Shown: positions 34,946 to 42,488, counted from the first letter of the stretch. The stretch is 64,000 bases of DNA from Streptomyces lasiicapitis (GCF_014646335.1 NZ_BMNG01000006.1:432136-496135); one strand, 5' to 3'. A program made the numbers and translations. The notes: generated by a model not told the origin, from the letters alone.

Positions 34946-35799
34946 CGTACGAGACAGCCGAAGTAACGGAAGCAACCGGGGAAACCGTTCCCGCGACGGG
35001 TCTGGCGGCGGGCCGGGTCGCCCACAAGGCGGGCGGCCGCCTCATCGTCGACGGCATCACCCTCACCCCGCGCCCCGGCACCACGCTCGGCCTCCTCGGC
35101 CCGAACGGCTCGGGCAAGTCCACGCTGCTGCGCCTCCTGTCGGGCGTCCTCGCGCCCGCGTCGGGCGTGGTCACCCTGGACGGCACCCCACTGCCGCGCC
35201 TCGGCCGCAGGGAGACGGCGCGCAGGCTGGCAGTGGTGGACCAACACGCGTCCACGCAGGTGGAATTGACCGTACGAGAGGTGGTCGCGCTGGGCCGCGT
35301 ACCGCACCGCAGGCCGTGGTCGGCCACCACGGCCGCGGACGAGCGGGCGGTCGAGGACGCCCTGGACCGCACCTCCCTGACCGACAGGGCGGGCCAGTCC
35401 TGGCACACCCTCTCCGGCGGCGAGCGCCAGCGCGCCCACATCGCGCGCGCCCTGGCCCAGGCCCCGCGCGAACTCCTCCTGGACGAACCCACCAACCACC
35501 TGGACATCCAGCACCAGTTGGACCTCCTGAACCTGATCGCCTCGCTCCCCGTGACGACGGTGATCGCGCTGCACGACCTGAACCTGGCCGCGATGTTCTG
35601 CGACGAGATCCTGGTCCTGAAGGAGGGCAGGGCGTACGCGCACGGCACGCCCGCCGAGGTCATCACGGAGCGGTTGATCGCGGAGGTGTACGGGGTGCGG
35701 GCGCGGGTGACGCCGGCGGCGGACCCCACGGACCCGCTGGACCACCCGTCGGTCCGCTTCCTGCGGTCGCCGCCGTTCCCCGGACCTGCCGGGTCCTAG
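34942..35799 (+). CDS. btuD: BtuD/FepC-type ABC ATPase
   Basis: This 285-residue cytoplasmic ATPase of the importer has a Walker A loop LGPNGSGKST (about residues 51-60), a Q-loop near VVDQHAS, the ABC signature LSGGERQRAHIARALAQ (about 155-171), Walker B LLLDEPTNHLD (about 176-186) and the switch His in IALHDLN. The first 20 residues are a Thr/Glu/Ala-rich extension without homology. The start GTG at 34942 overlaps the permease stop. A FepC-like siderophore ATPase is the alternative, but the riboswitch favours corrinoid import. Confidence 0.93.
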   Translation: MTYETAEVTEATGETVPATGLAAGRVAHKAGGRLIVDGITLTPRPGTTLGLLGPNGSGKSTLLRLLSGVLAPASGVVTLDGTPLPRLGRRETARRLAVVDQHASTQVELTVREVVALGRVPHRRPWSATTAADERAVEDALDRTSLTDRAGQSWHTLSGGERQRAHIARALAQAPRELLLDEPTNHLDIQHQLDLLNLIASLPVTTVIALHDLNLAAMFCDEILVLKEGRAYAHGTPAEVITERLIAEVYGVRARVTPAADPTDPLDHPSVRFLRSPPFPGPAGS

Positions 35800-35808
35800 A
35801 CTCCTCGG

Positions 35809-36285
35809 ATGGTCGACGCCGAAGTCCCCCTGGACGTCCTCACCCGCCTCCGCGAGGTCTGCCTGAACCTCCCCGAGACGTACGAGGAACCGGCCTGGAC
35901 GGGCACCCGCTGGCGGATCCGCACCAACACCTTCGCGCACGTGTACCTGACGGACTGGTCCGTGTCGTCCTCGCCCTCGGCCCGCGCGATAGCCGCCGCG
36001 ACGGCGGCCGCAACGGGGGGACTGACCACCCCCGAGGGGCTGACCACAACCCTCACCTTCCGCTCCCACGACGAGGAGTTCGAGGCCCTGACCAACGCGG
36101 GGGCGCCGTTCTTCCGCGTCTCCTGGGGCGCGAACGTGGTCGGCATGCGCCTGGACGCGGACACGGACTGGGCGGAGGTGGCGGAACTCCTCAGCGAGAG
36201 CTACTGCGTTCAGGCCCCGAAGAAGCTGGCGGCCCAGGTCGGGACCCAGGCCGCAGCGCCGTTCACGTCCCCCGAAGCGACGTAA
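35809..36285 (+). CDS. MmcQ/YjbR-family protein
   Basis: This 158-residue protein belongs to the MmcQ/YjbR (PF04237) group, a CyaY-like fold. The family pattern is visible in LREVCLNLPETYEEPAWTG (about residues 13-31), the Arg/Thr-rich TRWRIRTNTFAHVYL and the closing WAEVAELLSESYCVQAPKKLAAQ (about 124-146). A DNA-binding role was proposed for the family but is unproved. It begins ten bases after the ATPase stop, so readthrough from the importer operon is likely. Confidence 0.88.
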   Translation: MVDAEVPLDVLTRLREVCLNLPETYEEPAWTGTRWRIRTNTFAHVYLTDWSVSSSPSARAIAAATAAATGGLTTPEGLTTTLTFRSHDEEFEALTNAGAPFFRVSWGANVVGMRLDADTDWAEVAELLSESYCVQAPKKLAAQVGTQAAAPFTSPEAT

Positions 36286-36492
36286 AAGCCCCCCACAGAC
36301 GACTTCGGTCCCCCTCACACACACAAACGGAACAGATCCATCCGATCGACGTACGAGTGATCGTTCCTCCAGGTGAAAGCCACGGCTTTAGATCACTCGG
36401 CGCGACGCGGGACTGCGATCCTCAGGCGGACATCACGCCCGGCCACGCATCGGTCCGGGCCGTAACCAGTCCCCTTGACCAAGGAGTTGCCC

Positions 36493-36780
36493 GTGTCCGT
36501 CCGTCGCCTGGTGACCACCGCTCTCGCCGCCACCGCCCTCGCGTTCACGTCCCTGGGCGCGGTGACCGTCACCGCGACGCCCGCGGCGGCGGACCCGTGC
36601 GGCTTCTACGAGACCTCCGCCGACGCCTTCTACAACCACTGCGCGTCGGACACCCGCGTCGTCATCCATGTCCGGGTCGCCCTGGCGCCCGACTACGAGC
36701 GCTGTGTCGGCCCCGGCAAGACGTGGCTGGGCTCGGCGAGCAAGATCCAGGGCGCGCACTACGTCGGCCGCACGTGCTGA
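36493..36780 (+). CDS. Small secreted Cys-containing protein (DUF6355-like)
   Basis: This 95-residue exported protein has a signal peptide (VRRLVTTALAATALAFTSLGAVTVTATPAAA, about residues 3-33) and a 60-residue mature domain. It has four cysteines (PCGFYE, NHCASD, ERCVGP and a C-terminal Cys), probably two disulfides. The pattern CGFYETSADAFYNHC resembles the DUF6355 family as I remember it. Function unknown. The GTG at 36493 is preceded by AAGGAG at good distance; the open frame six codons upstream lacks a ribosome site. Confidence 0.85.
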   Translation: MSVRRLVTTALAATALAFTSLGAVTVTATPAAADPCGFYETSADAFYNHCASDTRVVIHVRVALAPDYERCVGPGKTWLGSASKIQGAHYVGRTC

Positions 36781-36891
36781 CGACCGGCCGCCACTGAGAA
36801 GGCGGGGCCCCCGGCGGGCGGCCCCACCTGCGGCCCGGGTGCCGGGGGAGACCCCCGCACCCGGGCCGCCGCCGTCTTCACCGACTGCTAC

Positions 36892-37317
36892 TCACCTCGG
36901 GGAACCCATGACCCAAGGCCGCAACCGCCGACTCAACGTCTCGTCCTTGACGCCCTGAGCCATCTCGACGGCCTGCCCGACGACGTACTGATACGTGACC
37001 GGACACGAGTACTTGGCGGCCTCATCGGCGACAACGGGATGCGGCCCCGACCCGCGATAGGCAGGCGCACGAGGATCGGGAAACGTCACAGGCCCCAAAA
37101 TAAACAAAGTCCCACACCCCTGCCGCCCCCTGGCACCCGCCCGAGGACCCGCAGAACCCCCACCAGCCGCAGACCGCTCACCGGCGGAAGCCACCCCCGC
37201 CGACTCCGTACGCCCCCCCCCACGCGACGCCTTGTCCGCCGAAGAAGCCGTACACCCGACCACCCCAAGAACCACCACAACACCCAGCACCGGCACCGGC
37301 ACACACCTGCCCGACAT
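36892..37317 (-). CDS. Putative lipoprotein with atypical codon use
   Basis: This 141-residue predicted lipoprotein starts with MSGRCVPVPVLGVVVVLGVVGC, a signal ending in a VVGC lipobox (Cys22). A Ser/Gly/Ala/Arg-rich linker follows, then a domain with two further cysteines (GCGTLFILGPVTF and YSCPVTYQYVVG). I do not recognise the family. Codon use is unlike the neighbours: TTT, ATT, TTG, CTT, GTT and CCT occur repeatedly, which suggests recent transfer or relaxed selection. A GGGAGCGGGGG segment before the ATG could serve as ribosome site. The alternative is that it is not expressed. Confidence 0.6.
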   Translation of the reverse strand: MSGRCVPVPVLGVVVVLGVVGCTASSADKASRGGGRTESAGVASAGERSAAGGGSAGPRAGARGRQGCGTLFILGPVTFPDPRAPAYRGSGPHPVVADEAAKYSCPVTYQYVVGQAVEMAQGVKDETLSRRLRPWVMGSPR

Positions 37318-37445
37318 CCAAACCCCCGCTCCCGAGCGGAGGGGCGTAACGCAACGGCCGTGCTCCTCCGAGGTGGAGGAACACGGCCGACGGCCCCACA
37401 GCAGACCCTGAAAGCGCGGAAATCCGCTCAGGCCCGCAACGTTTC

Positions 37446-37464
37446 TAGATGTCGAAGTACAGCT
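37446..37464. repeat. 19-bp near-copy of the glnA 3' end
   Basis: The sequence TAGATGTCGAAGTACAGCT differs at one base from the last codons of glnA at 40265-40283. On the minus strand it reads Leu-Tyr-Phe-Asp-Ile-stop, as in glnA, but the preceding codon is a stop. It is either the tail of a lost glutamine-synthetase-like gene or an attachment-site-like duplication. Confidence 0.6.
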
Positions 37465-37537
37465 ACAACGGGTCCCTGGTCAGGGCAAATGGCTGCCGTT
37501 GAGTGGGTTGGTGCACAACGGGTGCACCCGCCGTCAG

Positions 37538-37624
37538 GTCGCCGACAGCAGCTCGCTGAACGGCCGCAACGCATACGGCATGATGGCCGCGTACACCGCC
37601 ACCAAGTTGACGGATGAGACCGCC
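37538..37624 (+). pseudogene. Short-chain dehydrogenase fragment
   Basis: A plus-strand frame encodes ADSSSLNGRNAYGMMAAYTA followed by TKLTDET. The Ser, then Tyr-x-x-x-Lys thirteen residues later (YTATK), matches the catalytic core of SDR enzymes. The Rossmann N-terminus and the C-terminal half are absent, so this is a small relic of a lost gene. Confidence 0.6.
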
Positions 37625-37651
37625 ACCCGGCGAAGAACTTGCCCGCTGCGG

Positions 37652-38386
37652 TCAGCTCTTCGCGCACCAGACGGTGCCCCGGCGTTCGTACTCCAGGATC
37701 ATCTCGGCGCGCAGCGCGGCCTGTGGGCCGTAGAGGCGCTCGGCGAGCCAGAGGGCCAGGTCGAGGCCCGAGGTGACGCCGCCGCAGGTGATCAGGTCCC
37801 CGTCGTCCACGACACGCCCGTACGTGAGCTTCCCGCCCTCCTTGGCGAGATCCTCGCGGGCAGCGAAATGCGTCGTGCACGGTCTGCCGCGGGTGATCTT
37901 CGCCGCCGACATGACCATGACGCCGGTGCATATCCCGCCCATGATCAGCCCGGGCCGCTCGGCCTTGGCCAGTGCGCGCGGCAGTACGCCGCGCTTGATC
38001 TCGTCATCGACCCCTGACCCCTTCCCGTAGCCCCCGCCCGGCACGAGCAGGACGTCCGCGTCCTGAGGGGCCCAGGGGTCGCGTACGTCGATGTGCATTC
38101 CGGACGACGTCCGTACGGTGCGGGGGCCGTCGGCGGTGACGAAGCTCTGCTTGATCCGGTGCTTGTCGGCGTCCGCGAGGATGCCGAGCACCTCGATGGG
38201 GCCCGCGAAGTCCTGCTCCTCGACGGCGTCGAACAGAACTGTGTGCACGCGCAGTTCGCGGGTGCGCTCGCGCTTCCGCTCGGCGGCGGGGGCGGCGGCA
38301 GAAGCGGCGGTGGAGGAGGTGCCGAGGCCGAGCGCGGTCGCGGCCGTGGCCGCGGCGCCCGTACGCAGAATGTGTCGGCGCTGCAT
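37652..38386 (-). CDS. Exported DJ-1/PfpI-family protein
   Basis: This 244-residue protein has a twin-arginine-like signal (MQRRHILRTGAAATAATALG then TSSTAASAAA, residues 1-31). A DJ-1/PfpI domain (about 45-235) follows, with an acidic residue in FAGPIEVLGILAD and the nucleophile cysteine in MGGICTGVMVMS (about 148-159). The His in PCTTHFAARED may complete the site. It resembles isonitrile hydratase and GlxA-N-terminal domains, but the reaction is unknown. It is divergent from a regulator that has a related domain, with 198 bp between the starts. Confidence 0.9.
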   Translation of the reverse strand: MQRRHILRTGAAATAATALGLGTSSTAASAAAPAAERKRERTRELRVHTVLFDAVEEQDFAGPIEVLGILADADKHRIKQSFVTADGPRTVRTSSGMHIDVRDPWAPQDADVLLVPGGGYGKGSGVDDEIKRGVLPRALAKAERPGLIMGGICTGVMVMSAAKITRGRPCTTHFAAREDLAKEGGKLTYGRVVDDGDLITCGGVTSGLDLALWLAERLYGPQAALRAEMILEYERRGTVWCAKS

Positions 38387-38584
38387 GTCGTGTGCTCCTT
38401 GGGTCGGTCGGTGCCGGGGAGTGGCGGAGTGAGTTGGTCAGAGTCAGGAATGCGCTGGTTCCGGGCTGCGGAACGCGGGCCGGATGACTGTCCCCTCGGG
38501 CCAAAGGCGCGTGGAAGGGGATGTCCGGATGTGTGGGCTGCTTGTCCTTGAGGACGTACCGGCCGGGCGCCGAGACTGAGGAGC

Positions 38585-39538
38585 GTGAAGACCGAGAGCG
38601 ATGTGGTCGTGGTCGTGGGCGACGGAGTGGTGCTGCTCGATGTGGCCGGTCCGGTGCAGGTGCTGCACGGGACCGGCTACCGGGTCCGGCTCGCCTCGCC
38701 CTCCGGGCGTGCGGTGGTGAGCGACACGGGGATCCCGCTGGGGGTCGAACTGGCGCTGGAGGACGTCCCCGAGACCGTGGACACGGTGATGGTGCCGGGC
38801 TATCCGACGGTGCACGGCCACGGGCATCCTTCGGAGCTGGTCGCGCACGTACGCCGCCTCGGCACGGGCACGCGGCGTACGACGTCGGCCTGCACCGGCG
38901 CGTATCTCCTTGCGGAGGCCGGGCTGCTCGACGGCCGGCGGGCCACGACGCACTGGGCCGAGTGCGAAACGCTCGCGAGACGCTTCCCGCGGGTGCGGGT
39001 GGAGCCCGACGCCATCTACGTACGTGACGGGCCGGTCATCACCTCCGCCGGGGTGACGGCGGGCATCGACCTGGCACTGGCGCTGGTCGAGGAGGACCAC
39101 GGCCCCGAGCTGGCGCGTACCGCGGCCAAGCATCTCGTCGTCTTCCTCCAACGCCCTGGCGGCCAGTCGCAGTTCAGCGTGCGCAGCGCGGTGACCCCGC
39201 CCCGCAACGCCGGGCTGCGGCGGGTACTGGATGCCGTGGTGGCCGACCCCGGCGGGAACCACACCCTCGCCGCCATGGCCGAGCGGCTCGCCGTCAGCGA
39301 ACGGCACCTCACCCGGCTCTTCCGCCGCGAAGTCGACGGCACTCCCGGGCAGTACGTGGAACGCGTCCGCGTGGAGGCGGCGCAGGCGATGCTCGAATCC
39401 TGCGACGCCGGTGTGAACACCATCGCCCGCACCTGCGGGTTCGGCACGGACGAGACGATGCGGCGGGTGTTCCTGCGCGTGCTCGGGGCGCCGCCCGCGT
39501 CGTACCGCGCGCGATTCCGCGCGACCTCCTCCGCCTAG
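38585..39538 (+). CDS. GlxA-type AraC regulator with DJ-1-like domain
   Basis: This 317-residue regulator pairs an N-terminal DJ-1/PfpI-like sensor (about residues 5-185, DGVVLLDVAGPVQVL, a cysteine in TTSACTGAYLLAEAGLLDG) with a C-terminal AraC domain (about 215-312, LAAMAERLAVSERHLTRLFRRE, IARTCGFGTDETMRRVFLRVL). Such proteins sense small molecules and activate nearby genes; the divergent DJ-1 gene is the obvious target. The start is the GTG at 38585 after GAGGAGC. Confidence 0.92.
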   Translation: MKTESDVVVVVGDGVVLLDVAGPVQVLHGTGYRVRLASPSGRAVVSDTGIPLGVELALEDVPETVDTVMVPGYPTVHGHGHPSELVAHVRRLGTGTRRTTSACTGAYLLAEAGLLDGRRATTHWAECETLARRFPRVRVEPDAIYVRDGPVITSAGVTAGIDLALALVEEDHGPELARTAAKHLVVFLQRPGGQSQFSVRSAVTPPRNAGLRRVLDAVVADPGGNHTLAAMAERLAVSERHLTRLFRREVDGTPGQYVERVRVEAAQAMLESCDAGVNTIARTCGFGTDETMRRVFLRVLGAPPASYRARFRATSSA

Positions 39539-39602
39539 CTGGTCCCGACGGACCTTGCTGGGCACGGGGCGCCCCTCCCGGAACCTTGCCAAGTGTCAAC
39601 AG

Positions 39603-39719
39603 ACCAAGGAGAGAAGCGGAGCCTGCCGCTTGCCGGGCGAGATCCTCCACCAGCTCCACCCCGAACTTCCCTGCACCACCTGGCAGATGACCCTCGACGC
39701 GAGCCGCTGGGGCGACTGA
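39603..39719 (+). pseudogene. Possible C-terminal coding fragment
   Basis: An open stretch ends with LHQLHPELPCTTWQMTLDAS then RWGD and TGA, with protein-like composition and G/C third positions. It lacks a start codon and ribosome site and does not match any family I recognise. It may be the tail of a deleted gene or chance. Confidence 0.3.
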
Positions 39720-39784
39720 GAGGATCCGTGCAGCAGTGAGCGGACAGCGCTGTCAGGGCGTCATCACAGAAAAGGAATCCTCCT

Positions 39785-40093
39785 ATGACTGATCAGGCCG
39801 TTACTTTCATCAACGTCATCGAAATATCCGCCGACCAAGTCGACGAATTCATCGAGCAGTGGCGCGAACGCGTGGCCCTGATGAGTGCAGCGCCTGGGTT
39901 CCGCGACGTCCGGCTGCACCGCGCGCTGTTGCCGGACGCGCGATTCCAGCTCGTCAACATCGCACACTGGGACAGCGTCGAAGCATGCGAGGCCGCCGGC
40001 GCCAACCCCACCGTGCTCGCTTCTGTTTCCCAAGCCGAACGAATCGCCAGCGCCAGCCCTGGCCTCTACCAGGTTGTCGCCGAGTGCCCCTGA
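39785..40093 (+). CDS. Antibiotic-biosynthesis-monooxygenase (ABM) fold protein
   Basis: This 102-residue protein has the ABM dimeric alpha-beta-barrel pattern: VTFINVIEISADQVDEFIEQWRE (about residues 6-28), PGFRDVRLHRALLPDARFQLVNIAHWDSVEA (about 37-67) and a final strand GLYQVVAE. Members range from quinone-forming monooxygenases to heme-degrading enzymes and simple binding proteins. The reaction here cannot be inferred. The start ATG follows AAAAGGAATCCTCCT. It lies downstream of the GlxA-type regulator on the same strand and could be part of its regulon. Confidence 0.9.
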   Translation: MTDQAVTFINVIEISADQVDEFIEQWRERVALMSAAPGFRDVRLHRALLPDARFQLVNIAHWDSVEACEAAGANPTVLASVSQAERIASASPGLYQVVAECP

Positions 40094-40155
40094 TGGACGG
40101 GCACCCTCGCTCGAACCCTGATCAGCACAGGGCCTGACCTGCTGTGCACAAGAAC

Positions 40156-40197
40156 GTTGAGGGCCGCCGCCCCGGAGTCGGGACGGCGGCCCTCAAC
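40156..40197. terminator. glnA terminator hairpin
   Basis: Perfect 14-bp arms (GTTGAGGGCCGCCG at 40156-40169 and its complement at 40184-40197) flank a 14-base loop between the convergent monooxygenase and glnA genes. It probably serves both. Confidence 0.85.
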
Positions 40198-40263
40198 AGC
40201 AAGGCTTTCCACAAGTCACAGCAGGTTCCCAGAACCTCGTCCCAGGTCGCCCTGCCCCGAGTC

Positions 40264-41673
40264 TTAGATGTCGAAGTAGAGCTCGAACTCGTGCGGGTGC
40301 GGCCGCAGCTGGATCGGGGCGATTTCGTTCGTGCGCTTGTAGTCGATCCACGTCTCGATGAGGTCGGACGTGAAGACGCCGCCGGCCTGGAGGTACTCGT
40401 TGTCCGACTCGAGGGCGTCGAGGACCGCGGGGAGGGAGGTGGGGACCTGGGGGACGCCCGCGTGCTCCTCGGGGGCGAGCTCGTAGAGGTCCTTGTCGAT
40501 CGGCTCGGCCGGCTCGATCTTGTTCTTCACGCCGTCGAGGCCCGCGAGGAGGAGGGCCGAGAAGGCGAGGTAGGGGTTCGAGGACGGGTCCGGGGCGCGG
40601 AACTCCACGCGCTTGGCCTTCGGGTTGGAGCCCGTGATCGGGATGCGCATCGCCGCGGAGCGGTTGCGCTGCGAGTAGACCAGGTTGACCGGGGCCTCGA
40701 AGCCGGGGACCAGGCGGTGGTAGGAGTTGACGGTGGGGTTCGTGAAGGCCAGCAGCGACGGGGCGTGCTTGAGGATGCCGCCGATGTAGTAGCGGGCGGT
40801 GTCCGAGAGGCCCGCGTAGCCCTGCTCGTCGTAGAAGAGGGGCTCGCCGCCGGTCCACAGCGACTGGTGGACGTGCATGCCCGAGCCGTTGTCACCGAAG
40901 ATCGGCTTCGGCATGAACGTCGCGGTCTTGCCGTTGCGCCACGCGACGTTCTTCACGATGTACTTGAAGAGCATCAGGTCGTCGGCCGCCGCGAGCAGCG
41001 TGTTGAACTTGTAGTTGATCTCGGCCTGGCCCGCCGTGCCCACCTCGTGGTGCTGGCGCTCGACCTTGAGGCCGGAATTGGCCAGCTCCAGGGAGATCTC
41101 CGCGCGCAGGTCGGCGAAGTGGTCCACCGGCGGAGCCGGGAAGTAACCGCCCTTGTAGCGGACCTTGTAGCCGCGGTTGTTCTCGAGCGCGCCCGTGTTC
41201 CAGGCGCCCGCCTCGGAGTCGATCTCGTACATCGAGCGGTTCGCCGTGGTCTCGAAGCGGACCGAGTCGAAGACGTAGAACTCGGCCTCGGGGCCGAAGT
41301 ACGCGGTGTCGGCGATGCCGGTCGACGCGAGGTACGCCTCCGCCTTCTTCGCCACGTTGCGCGGGTCGCGGCTGTACTGCTCGCCGGTCACCGGGTCGTG
41401 GATGAAGAAGTTGACGTTGAGGGTCTTGTCGCGGCGGAAGGGGTCCACGCGGGCCGTCGTCAGGTCCGCCACGAGCGCCATGTCGGACTCGTGGATGGCC
41501 TGGAAGCCGCGGATGGAGGAGCCGTCGAACATCAGCTGCTCGTCCGGGTCGAACGCCTCGGCCGGGACCGTGAAGTGCTGCATGACGCCCGGCAGGTCGC
41601 AGAAGCGGACGTCTACGAACTTCACGTCCTCGTCCGCGAGGAACTTCTTGGCTTCGTCGGCGTTCTGGAACAT
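40264..41673 (-). CDS. glnA: Glutamine synthetase I
   Basis: This 469-residue enzyme is the main ammonia-assimilating glutamine synthetase, a dodecamer of the GSI-beta type. Motifs are the DGSSIRGFQ loop (about residues 49-57), FGPEAEFYVFD (metal Glu residues, about 128-138), the VGTAGQAEINYKF region, KPIFGDNGSGMHVHQSLW (ATP/glutamate) and the adenylylation site Tyr in DKDLYELAPEE (near 397), so activity can be switched by GlnE. The ATG at 41673 follows AGGAGGAGCTGG; the longer open frame has no homology. A good GlnR-box array lies upstream. It ends with LYFDI, duplicated at 37446. Confidence 0.98.
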   Translation of the reverse strand: MFQNADEAKKFLADEDVKFVDVRFCDLPGVMQHFTVPAEAFDPDEQLMFDGSSIRGFQAIHESDMALVADLTTARVDPFRRDKTLNVNFFIHDPVTGEQYSRDPRNVAKKAEAYLASTGIADTAYFGPEAEFYVFDSVRFETTANRSMYEIDSEAGAWNTGALENNRGYKVRYKGGYFPAPPVDHFADLRAEISLELANSGLKVERQHHEVGTAGQAEINYKFNTLLAAADDLMLFKYIVKNVAWRNGKTATFMPKPIFGDNGSGMHVHQSLWTGGEPLFYDEQGYAGLSDTARYYIGGILKHAPSLLAFTNPTVNSYHRLVPGFEAPVNLVYSQRNRSAAMRIPITGSNPKAKRVEFRAPDPSSNPYLAFSALLLAGLDGVKNKIEPAEPIDKDLYELAPEEHAGVPQVPTSLPAVLDALESDNEYLQAGGVFTSDLIETWIDYKRTNEIAPIQLRPHPHEFELYFDI

Positions 41674-41772
41674 CCAGCTCCTCCTGTTCCCGCCCGGGAA
41701 GGAGCGGGGTTGCAGCTCGTTGGTGCGGCCAGTGCGGTGGCACACGCTGGGACCCGACCATAGGGACGGGGG

Positions 41773-41810
41773 ATTTCTCAAGCGTGACCCATTTGTTTCG
41801 CCGAAGTTAA
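41773..41810 (-). promoter_or_regulatory. Candidate GlnR box upstream of glnA
   Basis: In the glnA direction four pentamers read TTAAC, GAAAC, GTCAC and GAAAT, each six bases apart. This is a close match to the actinobacterial GlnR consensus gTnAC-n6-GaAAC in tandem. It lies 100-137 bp upstream of the start codon and also upstream of the divergent RDD gene. Confidence 0.8.
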
Positions 41811-41873
41811 CCGGCCCGGGTGCGAACGCGACCCGCACCCCCCGTACGAAACGCCGCGCAGTACCGTGGACGG

Positions 41874-42341
41874 GTGGACAACAGGCAAGTAATCGGATCG
41901 TGGCTCTCCGGCCCCCGCGCGGCGGCCGAGGACGCGGGCGTCGACTTCGGATACCGCGGCGAGCGGCTCGGCCTGCCCGAGGAGGGCCCCGGCTCCATCG
42001 CCCGGCCCGGCCGCCGCATCGGCGCCATCGCCGTCGACTGGGGGCTGTGCCTGCTCATCGCATACGGCCTGCTCGCCCGCGGCAACCCGCAGGCGATGGG
42101 CAACTGGGCGCTCGGCCTGCTCTTCGTGATGAGCGTGCTGACCGTCGGCACGGTCGGCAGCACCCCCGGCAAGCGCCTGCTCGGCCTGCGCGTGGTCAGC
42201 GAGGACGGCGGCCGCCTCGGCCCCGTCCGCGTCCTCGTCCGCAGCGCGCTGCTGTGCATCGGCATCCCGGCGCTGATCTGGGACCGCGACGGCCGCGGCC
42301 TCCACGACCGCCTCGCCCGCGCGGCCCAGGTCCGCATCTAG
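41874..42341 (+). CDS. RDD-family membrane protein
   Basis: This 155-residue protein has a soluble N-terminus, then an RDD domain beginning ARPGRRIGAIAVDWGLCLLIAY (about residues 43-64, Arg and Asp in the first segment). Two further membrane segments follow (NWALGLLFVMSVLTVGTVG; LVRSALLCIGIPALIW) and it closes with DRDGRGLHDRLA, the conserved cytoplasmic Asp motif. The RDD family is proposed to aid transport, but no substrate is known here. The GTG at 41874 was chosen because the conserved N-terminus starts there. Confidence 0.92.
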   Translation: MDNRQVIGSWLSGPRAAAEDAGVDFGYRGERLGLPEEGPGSIARPGRRIGAIAVDWGLCLLIAYGLLARGNPQAMGNWALGLLFVMSVLTVGTVGSTPGKRLLGLRVVSEDGGRLGPVRVLVRSALLCIGIPALIWDRDGRGLHDRLARAAQVRI

Positions 42342-42360
42342 GACCGGGCACCAACCTTCT

Positions 42361-42435
42361 GCGTACGTCGATGACCTTCTGCGTACGTCGATGGGGCGCC
42401 CAGAACCACTCGGTTCCGGGCGCCCCATCGACGTA
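42361..42435. terminator. Bidirectional terminator with an embedded tandem repeat
   Basis: Perfect 18-bp arms (TACGTCGATGGGGCGCCC at 42384-42401 and its complement at 42418-42435) surround a loop that itself can pair (GAACC/GGTTC). The left arm is preceded by a partial duplicate, so ACCTTCTGCGTACGTCGATG occurs twice in tandem from about 42354. It lies between the convergent RDD and DUF4191 genes. Confidence 0.85.
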
Positions 42436-42488
42436 TCCAGTCAGGTGCGGCCACGCACACGCGGCCACTCAGAGGAACAGCGGCAGCG

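Larger units (their letters stand above)
37318..37651. other. Degenerate gap with gene remnants
   Basis: No intact gene is present. The stretch holds a hairpin-like pair (CGGCCGTG near 37351 and CACGGCCG near 37382), a 19-bp near-copy of the glnA 3' end, a short direct run GTGCACAACGGGTGCAC near 37512, and a fragment of an SDR gene. The mix of remnants suggests an insertion/deletion scar. Confidence 0.6.

Noticed and set aside
36493..40093. A small toxin/immunity or peptide natural-product cluster
   Set aside because: The small secreted protein and ABM-fold protein hint at it, but there is no modifying enzyme, transporter or repeated precursor, so a cluster cannot be supported.
41674..41838. 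Longer start for glnA
   Set aside because: The extra codons cross the GlnR-like array and promoter and have no homology; a strong ribosome site precedes the ATG at 41673.
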